A stretch of DNA of 64,000 bases from NCBI GenBank assembly GCA_950295325.1, contig OX485806.1, forward strand, positions 7,814,001 through 7,878,000. Reading direction: 5' to 3'. This DNA comes from Polytrichum commune. Its lineage: Eukaryota > Streptophyta > Polytrichopsida > Polytrichales > Polytrichaceae. Position 1 is the stretch's first letter. Every line of letters starts with the position of its first letter. The translations under genes were made by a program, and so were the position numbers. The notes beneath the pieces are model-generated. The model had not been told where the DNA came from and ran no database searches. It saw nothing but the letters and a program-made list of their open reading frames with translations. Below are positions 54,841 through 64,000 of the stretch, piece by piece.

Positions 54841-55975
54841 GCTAAAATTGGGATTTAAATGGTATAAGGGTGGTGAAGATTTTTTGCATTGAATGTCATA
54901 GGGAGATTAGAGGAGATACCGGCAAGTACGACAAACCTAACATTTTTTTTTTATGATGCATGATGATAACATGTAAATTTGAACCCTGAATTTGCACACT
55001 TGTATGCAGTTTTAAATAGTTTGCCTAATTTTCCTCATTGCATTTTCATTCAAGTTATACTCTTGGAATGATTTGCTTCATGTTGTTATAATAATATGTC
55101 AATGTGTCTCTCTAAAGTGTTGCAATTGTATGATATATTTCGTTACGTGGGTTTTGAATTGGTATGTATGCATCATATCCTTTTAAATATGCAAATTTGC
55201 CAGAGGGAACATTTACGCAAACTGCATATGCAAACCGAAGTGATACCTAGCAATTGCAAACCTTTAACTAGAATACAATTTTGAGCTGAAACCATGTTGG
55301 AAGTAATTCAACGATTCATAGCACACTTTAAAACCATGCACTTGCATGAATTTGCAACATAATTTCTCAAGGTCATTATAAACATGGTAATGAATGTTTA
55401 TGCAAACATTTTCCATGAATGCTTCCCTCACTCTCTCACAAGATGTCTCGCAAACATTAACCTCCAGAGTTCTATGTATCGCTCATTGAACTTGAAACTT
55501 GTAACCAGCTTTTTAACTATTCAGGTAAGCAATATATTTGAGATTTGTAAGCAGTGAATTTGAGACTTGTAAATTGTAAACCATTATTGTTTTAAACTGG
55601 AATGATACGAATCATGTTGTTGTAGTTGTATGTTATATGTCTCTTTGAAGTTTGGCACTTGTATGGTTGTGCAATGGTATGTATGCACCATGCTCTCTTT
55701 TTTTGCCATTTTTTGGCACCATTTTTATACTTTTGAATCAACATATTCTTGTTTAGCTGAATATAGACTACCAAAAAATGCAATAACATTGGAAATATTA
55801 TTAATGGTAGGATGGAATAAAATATATCATTTTAGATAATTATATGATTATAGAGAAGTTATAATTTGTGCCTTGAAGGCAAATAGTCCTCACGCAAATA
55901 CCCGCCAACTGCACGTGATGCACAAGAATCCTATAGAATGACCTACATGAGGTTGAGAGCATTGAATTTGGGACT
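54841..55975. other. Intergenic, nothing recognised
   Basis: AT-rich, with a diffuse internal similarity between 55090-55290 and 55610-55690 (TGT-TCTTT-AAGT-TTGCA-TTGTATG). No gene or element ends were seen. Confidence 0.5.
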
Positions 55976-56220
55976 TACAATGACTTCCAATAGTAATGCA
56001 ACATCCTTTACAAACATACAATATTGGTATTTTCTCCTAAACGGAAAACCCTTACGTCACGTGGTGCCAACATAATCTAAATAAAGCATGTAGCCAACCT
56101 CTTGTCAATTTCCATGATGATTGGAGTCATAGGCCAACAATAAATGGTATGTTGAATTTGGGGTGTTGAATTTTTGTTGCACTTTTGACATTATTATGTT
56201 CCCAAACATATGAATCCCAT

Positions 56221-56715
56221 CCTAGGGAGTGCACTGTTCAAGTACTGTATTTATACACGTGGGTGCACAAAAGGGGTATTATTTAAAACAAGCATGTACA
56301 AAATGTACGTACAAGAGACATATTGCTATTAAGCAAGAAGTAGATATACATGAGGCTATAGAAAAATATATGTAAAGTACGCATTTACGCGTTTACGCGT
56401 TCAAGTCAGACCTGGACCAAGAATCATGTGTTTTTTCATCCACTAAGTAACAACTTTATAACTAAAAATCCATGATTTGATATTATACATATAATAGGGC
56501 CATATTTTTGCATTTCCAAACATTTGTACACATGTTATATACAATTTCTGTATTTGTTTTTGGACCCTTGTGTACGTATGGAAATGTATTTTGAAGCAAT
56601 GAGATTTGTAAGTATATTGCTTGATTTTAGCAAAAATAAAATGTATACAGGGGTATTTTAATAAGGGGCATGCACGCACGTGATGCTTGGTTTTAATGAA
56701 TAGTGCACTCCCTGA
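56221..56715. mobile_element. Mutator-like MITE (495 bp) with 9-bp TSD
   Basis: Perfect 9-bp duplications GAATCCCAT lie at 56212-56220 and 56716-56724. The left end reads CCTAGGGAGTGCACTGTTCA. The right end, reverse-complemented, reads TCAGGGAGTGCACTATTCAT. Imperfect inverted similarity continues for about 70 bp (CACGTG-GTGCA, then a run ending TATTA). There is no coding sequence. Confidence 0.8.
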
Positions 56716-56790
56716 GAATCCCATTGGATGACATTGCAAAACATTGCAAAACATGTGGAAAAATGTAGTTTGTATGTTGTTCATTTTGTA

Positions 56791-57830
56791 TCATGCTATG
56801 CTATTTGGATGGTATTTGGTGTATCTTCCTTTTGCCTTCAACAATGCTTGTACTATGTCAAGCATTAATTTCATCAGCTTTTGTTCGACTGCCACCTCAA
56901 TGTTGTTCCGATCCTCATGTAGTTTTTTTTCCAAAGGTCATCCTTGCTAGTGGGGAGGTCTTTACAGAGTCAAAGGTGCCAATCCACTTCATTCCAAAGG
57001 TGTTTGATAGGATTCACATCGGTGGATTGTGGATTCCATGGCAGTATTGTGATTGCGTGATCATTGAACCATTTGACTATTGATTGGTTGATATGCTTTG
57101 GGTTGTTATCACGTTAGAACACTCATTCCTCCACTTATTTACTAAACGTCACAACCGACATGCTCATGTTGTCAAGTAAGATGTTCTAATAATGCTCTTT
57201 GCTTATTTTTCCTTCAATTCTAGTAAGCCCCCCAACGCCCTCCCAACTCATGCAACCCCAAACTGTGATGTTCCCTCATCCGTACTTCATAGTCTTACTA
57301 ACCACATGATTGCTTAGGGGTCCCCCATGCTTCTTCCAACACCACTCTCGAGCATCATACCCCACAATGTTGAATTTACTTTCATCTAAGAAGACAACTT
57401 TCCTTCACTACACTTATGTCCAATCCTTATCCTCTTTTGTCCATTCATGCCTTAAATGTTTGTGATTATCCATAAGAAGAGGTTTTTTCTTCTTGACTAC
57501 ATATTGTAGTCCTTGGCGCTTTAGTGCTCCTCTTCTTGTGTTAGGAGAAGTTGTGGTATCTGACATTTACTGCAGTATTCTACTCTTTTGTTTGCACCAA
57601 TCACCAAGTAACGATCATCCCTCTCACTAAGCATGCATGGACGCCATGACCTTCCATCCTCCAGCTTCCTCGTAGCTCCGTAATGTCTAATGATATGACT
57701 AACTATTGATGGTGTTGTTTTTTCTGTCATGGCTATTGTACAACAACTTTGTTGTTTGATATGAAGGGCAATAACATGTGCATGGTGGAAGGCGGAAATG
57801 GACCAAGGACCTGGTAAATGCAAAGAAAAA
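56791..57830 (-). pseudogene. Tc1/mariner transposase, degenerate
   Basis: The N-terminal helix-turn-helix part is open on the minus strand at 57521-57823 (IKQQSCCTIAMTEKTTPSIV, ARGR-like GRSWRPCMLSERDDRYLV). Downstream, one frame with several stops reads VVFLDESKFNIVGYDAREWC, then NITVWGCMSWEGVGGLTRIE, DNNPKHI, PWNPQSTDVNPIKHLWNEVD and, after a frame change, KGRYTKYHPNSIA with a stop at 56791-56793. These correspond in order to the DES, QDNDPKHT, SPDLNPIEHLW and KGGYTKY blocks of Tc1-like transposases. At least five stops and one frameshift make it inactive. Confidence 0.88.
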
Positions 57831-58112
57831 GTGTTAATCGGTGAGTTATTGCATACTATAACGTGGATTGCTCTTGTAATTCATCAAATTTGAAGAATAC
57901 TAACAATAATGCAACACCTCAAATTCATATTTCTACCATTTATTGCTCCTATGTGAGTCTGATCACCGTGGAAATTGACGTGAGGTGCATGAGACTAGCA
58001 ACATACTTTATTAGACATGTTGGCACCACGTGACATAAACTTTTCCCGTTTCCAAGAAAATGTCAATATGGTACGTTTGTAAAGGGTGTTGCATTACCTT
58101 TGGAAGTCATTG

Positions 58113-58657
58113 TACCACTGCACATGGGTTCCCAAGTCCTAAATCTCAAGTATGATATGGATACTTACATGGCAACACTTTTTGAAGGTGAAGCTCAGGA
58201 CTTTTGTTGAGAGTTGGGTCAAACAAAAAGCTAGACCCAACTCGAAACACAAGCACCCCCCCCCCCCCCCCCAAAAAAAAATTGCCTAAAGTAACCAAGA
58301 TCTTATCAAATCAAAACTCAAAAGTTCGGACTTGGGACTTGGGACCCCATGTGAACCAACTCTTAGTGTACCATGATACCATCATGTAAGAGAGCATTTG
58401 CGGTGTACACTACATATTGTTGACTTCATGAGAAAGGGAAGGCCTTAAGCAATATAGGGTTAATGGACTCGTATTCATGTCAATGAAAACACCAATGTTC
58501 ATATTTCTTTTCTTTTCTTAATTTTTACAAGATCAAGGCCACCCAATCGTGAACATTTTATAACTAACATCGATAGTATCGAATGATATGGGATGTCCTT
58601 GTTTGTTGTTTGGGTGACCAAACCACACTCACCCCATCCCAAACACCAAATCGGATT
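58113..58657. other. Intergenic, poly-C tract
   Basis: A run of 17 C followed by nine A lies at 58256-58281. Nothing else was recognised. Confidence 0.7.
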
Positions 58658-59160
58658 CTTAGAGGCCCCTCTCAAACAAGCCTCCTTATCCATACTTACG
58701 ATTCATATGTTCAAAGAACCAAATAATTTGTTTCACATTTCTTGACAATGGATGCATTGTGTGCACGTTACTGATAATGTGACAATACCCAATCACTTAA
58801 GCCATTAACCTCCTTTCGCATGTGAAGGAACTCCATCAATTTGCTTGGGAATAATGAAAGTGATGTCAGCTTGAATATTTGTAATTTGAACTAGTGATTG
58901 CCACATTGGTTCTCAACGAGGAAGAGTTCCCATGCAAGTGCGGACAAAAAGACCGAGCATTATCATGGATGAAAAGTCTACATGGATTCCTACCTGACAA
59001 ACTATGAATAATGATCCATGGTTTATCGGAATTTGCGTCAAGCCCACCTCGGAGATTATTTCTACACAAAATGGCTTTCTCATGATAAGGCCTTTGAACA
59101 AGAGTCATGGCCCCTCCCAAGTACATGGTCACGGCCCTTGGCTCGTGTGTGAAGGGGCCC
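58658..59160. mobile_element. Diverged PIF/Harbinger-type MITE
   Basis: The right end CTCGTGTGTGAAGGGGCCC followed by TTA (59161-59163) is clearly the terminus of the 9935/51488 family. An internal block, ATGGATGAAAAGTCTACATGGATTCCTAC at about 58965-58992, matches 10066-10094. The left end is less certain: TTA then GAGGCCCCTCTCAAACAAG at 58655-58676 gives the expected length of about 500 bp. The left half has no visible similarity to the other copies. Confidence 0.55.
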
Positions 59161-59163
59161 TTA

Positions 59164-62100
59164 CCTTGCTCTTTGAACTATGCATGGGTGGTCAATGGCT
59201 TGGGATTCATTATTCCATTCATAGATTCTTTGCTAACAATGCAAAAGAGAACGTGAACTTGCTACCAACTACTATGGTTGTGACCATGTTGAGTCAAAAA
59301 CATATGGACTTGGAGTCCCCTCTGTTACATTAGAATTATCCTTTAATTTAGCGGCCCAACTTTGCTTGGGAGATGATTCTCATGCCCCATGTTCAATAAG
59401 TTCTTAGTGTATGTTTGGAGTTGGTGTGGAAGGTAGAACAAAAATCATTCTATATTAGTTCATTGAGGGCCAAACTCATTTTGACATGTAAAGAGGTGCT
59501 AAGATGAGTTTGGCCCTCAATAAAATGATGTAGAATGTTCATGGGTTTCATGAAGCTTTCATACTCAGAATCATGGAAATCTCCAGCATAGCAAGTCGAA
59601 GTGGGTTATGTTGGCTCCATTTCTAGACTCGTTGGTTCAAACCAGTGTTGGACCAATATCAATATATTGAAGTGGCTTGAAATATTGGTACATAGATTAT
59701 AGGACCAAACTTGTCTAGTTTCAAATTTGGATTTTAAATTTCATATCAATTTTTTTATCATTCTCTATTATATGTTTAAAACACCTTTATGCTAGTCGAT
59801 GCACCAATTAGAACATTACTTAGTTGATGAGTTGTGTTCCACTACCTTGTCTTCAAATTTAATTTGAAGCAATGGGATTCTAGCATTCAGAGTCTTTATT
59901 CTTGAATCTATTGCTGGGCATGAACATTGTTCATCAATTAAGTAATGTTATAATATAACAGTGCAAGGTTTTAATAAATAAAATCTTAGTTTAAAATTAT
60001 TATTTAAATAATCATATTGGTATATGTCTAGTACCAAAGGAAAAAAAACAAAAATGTAGTTGATCCTAAAAGTGACACTTTCATAGGTTTTTTTTTTAAA
60101 GATAGGTTAAATAGCTTAAAATATTTATAAAAATATACATAGATTGAAAACCTATAAAGAGTCCACAAAAAGTTTTTCAAAAAAAAAAAAAAAATCATAT
60201 GCAACCTACAAAAATTCATAACATCGTCTAAGAAATGACCCTTTTACTATCCACTTAGCGGGTCCATTAATTTTGGATTGCTAGGTGAGAATCACCATAA
60301 AATCAACCTTGTCGCAGGTGAGAGTCTTTTATTAAATGATGGGTGTTGTCCCCCTTTTGTGATCATCTTACCATTGAGTGGATAGATACTCAATTAGCTA
60401 TTGTGATTGGCCAAAGTTGGTACTCTTCTTAAAGCATTCTTGCATCCTTCTTACACCGCTACTTTGAATGACCAAAGCAATGCTAATTTATATTTAATGT
60501 TGCATATGAATAACCACTTTTAACTATGATTCACTCAATGGCTCCATTGCACTCACTTGTTGATGGTTTAAGGATGAAAAATAGGTGTCTCCAAAAGGGA
60601 GGTGTTGCTTTAAGGCACCGCTTCCATACCAATACAAGACTAGTCCGAATGTGATTTGAGGTGTGGAGCACATAACATTACTAAGCAACTAGATGTTGGT
60701 CTCTTTTCGAAGAAAGAGGCTGCAATTAAAAAACTATGAGTCTATAGTTGCTTGTCAAAAACTCCACAATACACAATCCGAGTGCTCCCCATAAACAAGA
60801 AATCCCAAAATAAAATAAAGATGTTTATCCTCACCCAATACATTGTCCCACAAAAGGCAGCCAAGCAATTGAGTAATGCTATGCATGCGAGTTCAATGGA
60901 AGCTTGTTCATTCTATATATATATAAAAACACATGTGTTTTACAATCCAATATTTCTTAACTTGTTTTTCAATTTCAAAACAATGATCCTACACAAATGG
61001 GTCTTTATATCCCCATACATTCAGGAAAGAATGAAATGTTGGCTTGTGAGTCATGGTGAGCTCTCCTAGACTCCCGGTCCAACATGATTGTTTTCAGTGC
61101 CATTGGAGAGCCCTTGAAGATGGGTATGGGTGCATCACAATTACATAACATTCTCCCCCCATTATTCCAATCCATGGGGATCAACAAGAAGTTGGCAACA
61201 TTGAGCCTTTAAAATTTCAATAAAACCACTAAAATTTGAATGGAGATGAGGTATATATGCATGAAGGGGACAAACGTGTCGCATGTGTTCAACTACATAG
61301 GGGCACACCAATATTCTTTAAAGGATGTCACAAACTAAATTTGTGGAAAAGGTGCTTCAATCCATGGTTTGATAGGCTTCAAAGCCCAAGGTTGAAACAT
61401 TGTACTTTCCCATGATAAGGTCATTAGAGTTATCTTCAAAAGGTCATATAGAGTGTGAAAAGCAATAAAACAATTTCGAGTTTCATAGGCAACCCCATTC
61501 TTGTATACCTTGCTAGGACTTGTAAATGAACACATGGTCGAAGTGTTGTTCCACTTATTGTTGGTCTCACCATAGTTTAATCCCCAGTATGGTTATCTTT
61601 CTTAGGAACATGTAAATTGAGCTTGGAAACTTCTAGGGAACTGCAAGGTTGGTGAGCCTAGCTCGTCTATATCTAGAGTATCTATTGGAACTAGAGAATT
61701 TTTGAATAGCACACCAAAGACAAGATGCACCTCCAAACACCGGATTGGTTGCTCCCATCCTTTTAAACGTAACTCTAATAGTGTACCTTTTATTTCATTT
61801 TTGTGGATAATACCATTTGGAGGATAATAAAAAAGTTAAAAAAATCAAAACCGCATATGATGTAACAATGGGTATAGATTATCATTCACAGTGTAACTTT
61901 GCATTTCATAATCTTGGGATTTATGAACACAATACGTAATCAATATTCATGTATGAATTGCTCTCACATACCTAAATACACATCTCCAACACCACTTAAT
62001 GGGTTTGGAATTTGTTGCAACCATGTTAAGAGTATGATAAAAAAACCCAAGTGGATAATTGATTCATCCCAATTAAATCTCACTAGAGTAACTCGAGGTC

Positions 62101-62301
62101 CTTGATATTGATCCCGATGTCAAAATTGCTTACAAAACAAATTCCAACATTCACACCTCCGAATTATATGGCTGCCACAATTCCTTGGCCCCATTAATGA
62201 AGGACATTCATTTCATAATCATGTACATATCCGCCCTTCATCATGCTCACTAAGAGAGCTTTGAGAGTCAAGCATGTTTCTTATCGATGGAGGTTTGAGA
62301 G
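59164..62301. other. Intergenic, no gene
   Basis: Contains the inverted repeat at 59432-59550 and homopolymer A/T runs near 60040-60200. Short open frames lack family resemblance. Confidence 0.55.
59432..59550. repeat. Inverted repeat, 18-bp perfect core
   Basis: ATTGAGGGCCAAACTCAT (59462-59479) is the exact complement of 59504-59521, with a 24-base loop. Imperfect pairing extends outward over about 30 more bases on each side (CATTCTA blocks), giving a foldback of about 120 bp. Confidence 0.75.
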
Positions 62302-62303
62302 TA

Positions 62304-63592
62304 CATCGATTATCCCATGTAGTGCGTGTTACTATTTGGAATTACGCAATGGAATAATGACTTGCTTAGGAGTTCAATTTTGATTTATGAAAGTTCAATA
62401 GGTTGTTTGGATATTATGGAACATTAAGTGGTTTGTATGTTTGACAAATTTCGTTTTACTTTCAACTTCAAATCCAAAGTGTCACATGATGTTTTCAAAA
62501 TCAAAACAAAATGTCACTTGACTTGTAAATTTGATTCTAAAATGTCACCTCCACTTTGGATTACACAATATTTCAACAAACTAATAATATAACTAATAGA
62601 AAGATATGCTTGATTTGTAAACAAAAAAGCTATCAATCAAGCGTAAGTATCCTTCAATCTTGCATATTTCTCCAAATATTGAAGATATTAGGCTGATCCG
62701 TTGCATCGACTTCAAACCCATAAAGACAGACCCGCATAGGAGCTTCAAGGGTCTTCAAGTTCAACCTATCGCTCAAGTGGCGTTGATTGCATTTTTCTTT
62801 GAGAATCCTTGCTCACAAATAGCTATACTTGATGGAATGAGTATAACCTTTTGCCAAAGTTGCATAAGTTTTGGCCAATTTTGTATGCCACTCCAAATTT
62901 CTACCAATAAATGAGCTCATTTATTGGACCAAATTGCTCATTTAGTGACATACATGCCAAGCCTCAAAATATTGTCTTGTTCTCACACTCATGTTGAAGT
63001 GTTTCCATAAATTCCAAATGTTCTCCCCTACACATGTCACTTTCTTTTGCAGTATATTGAAACTTCAACAGTCTCCTTTCGAGCCATAGTCAATATTTGT
63101 GATTCGATCACTCTCTTTACTTGGATAATGATGAGGGTTGAAAAGCTCAGTTGCATTGAAAACTAGAAGGTCCAGGCAACGATCACTCAAAGCATGAACA
63201 ACATTTTGCACATAAGCTACAATTAAGAGCTTGCATGTGCAACTATTACATGACTTAGAGAAGTATGTAATCCAATGCAGAGTTCTCCAACTAGTATGGG
63301 GTTCATTTGAACCACTTACTAGTACGAGTCACTTCAGTTTCTAAAATGTTAATTGATGTGTGATTTTTTTTTTCTTCACATGCCACACTACATGTCAATT
63401 CTTAAAACATGCATGTCAATTGACGTGCATTATTTTCGTGCTAATTTTTACGTGTCAAATGCCAAAAACTTGCCAAAAAAAATTGTCAAAATTACCCACT
63501 GGCATAAAGGACTTTACTTGGTACACTATGACATTCTCATTAAAAGGTGTGTAACCTCGCATAGTAACACACGCTAAATGGGATAATCAGTG
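62304..63592. mobile_element. TA-flanked element, large member (1,289 bp)
   Basis: TA at 62302-62303 and 63593-63594. The left end reads CATCGATTATCCCATGTAGT. The right end, reverse-complemented, reads CACTGATTATCCCATTTAGC, and both continue GTGTGTTAC or GCGTGTTAC, giving a TIR of about 29 bp. The stretch just inside the left end (GTTCAATAGGTTGTTTGGATATTATGGAACATTAA) resembles the interior of the 216-bp member at 39023. No transposase was found inside. Confidence 0.75.
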
Positions 63593-63594
63593 TA

Positions 63595-64000
63595 CTTATC
63601 TTGCAGGTTCCCAGTCCACGACTCAACCGTTTTCCCCCATAAATTATAGTATAAAAATGGGTTCCTCCTCAATATTTGTGCAATGAAGAGCTTGAAAAGC
63701 GGTGTTTAAGATTGCTCTAAATCTACGATCCGGTCCAATAAATGAGCACAGTGCTACATAAGAGTTTAGATGTCCGGTTTTGTCAGGCAGCCTTTGCAGA
63801 ATCTGTTGTCATTTGCAGTGGGCTTCAGTTGGTTATGTAAAGTAAGTTAGATGAGGCTAATGTGGACACCTCCAGCTCTGTGGAATCATCCAGCCGTTGA
63901 ATTTGAGCATTAGAAGTTTGAGCAGGTCAGCAATTGTGAATCGGGACCAAAGAATTTGAAATCGATGAAACCGGAGTTGAGGAAGGTGTTGATCTAGGTT
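63595..64000. other. Right edge, nothing recognised
   Basis: No open frame, repeat or element end could be identified in the last 400 bases. Confidence 0.5.

Larger units (their letters stand above)
55978..58112 (-). mobile_element. Tc1/mariner-superfamily element with long TIRs, containing a nested MITE
   Basis: TA at 55976-55977 and 58113-58114. The left end reads CAATGACTTCCAATAGTAAT. The right end, reverse-complemented, reads CAATGACTTCCAAAGGTAAT. The inverted similarity continues for about 200 bp on each side (to about 56180 and from about 57880) through CCTTTACAAAC, CGTCACGTGGTGCCAACAT and AGGAGCAATAAATGGTA-type blocks. A degenerate transposase lies on the minus strand between them. 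A 495-bp MITE with a 9-bp TSD is inserted between the left TIR and the end of the transposase. Without it the element is about 1.63 kb, a normal size for the superfamily. Confidence 0.85.

Overview
This is nuclear DNA from a land plant or close streptophyte relative. Genes are split by GT-AG introns of about 0.15 to 2.2 kb. Two gene products fit a plant directly: a thylakoid-lumen PsbP-domain protein with a bipartite transit peptide, and a peroxisomal enoyl-CoA hydratase ending in SKL. The repeats are mostly DNA transposons and MITEs, and I saw no LTR retrotransposon. I cannot name the species. A non-seed plant is my guess, mainly because of a fungal/bacterial-type acid phosphatase that I do not associate with seed plants.

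Six genes can be modelled. (1) The C-terminal end of a BRAHMA-type SWI/SNF ATPase (+, cut by the left edge, ends 2388). (2) A secreted phosphoesterase/acid phosphatase (+, 2 exons, 314 aa, 10636-12517). (3) A peroxisomal enoyl-CoA hydratase/isomerase (-, 4 coding exons, 266 aa, 19730-22367). (4) Transcription elongation factor TFIIS (+, 3 exons, 396 aa, 26835-30215). (5) A PPD6-like PsbP-domain lumenal protein (-, 2 exons, 271 aa, 35040-38039). (6) A formamidase (+, 7 exons, 451 aa, 45088-48821). In every model the splice phases join and the conserved family sequence reads through the junctions. The genes are unrelated in function and do not form a pathway cluster.

The spaces between genes hold stacked mobile elements. 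Many have readable terminal inverted repeats (TIRs) and target-site duplications (TSDs): a 3.95-kb hAT element (15018-18967) whose transposase has one in-frame stop; a 1.6-kb Mutator-like foldback just upstream of the phosphatase with a PIF/Harbinger-type MITE inside its right TIR; a pogo/Tigger remnant (4760-5843); a 2.1-kb Tc1/mariner element (55978-58112) with about 200-bp TIRs and a nested 9-bp-TSD MITE; a TA-flanked MITE family of three very different sizes; and several GGGCC-ended MITEs flanked by TTA or TAA. A separate degenerate repeat of about 270 bp occurs eight times, always in the same orientation.

Segmental duplication is the other theme. Pieces of the phosphatase promoter recur upstream of it and a piece of its last exon recurs downstream. 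The 3' end of PPD6 exon 1, with its splice donor, is copied inside its own intron. Introns of BRM, PPD6 and formamidase contain tandem arrays, and one repeat is shared by the hydratase and PPD6 introns. From about 48.8 kb to the right edge (15 kb) I see no intact host gene.
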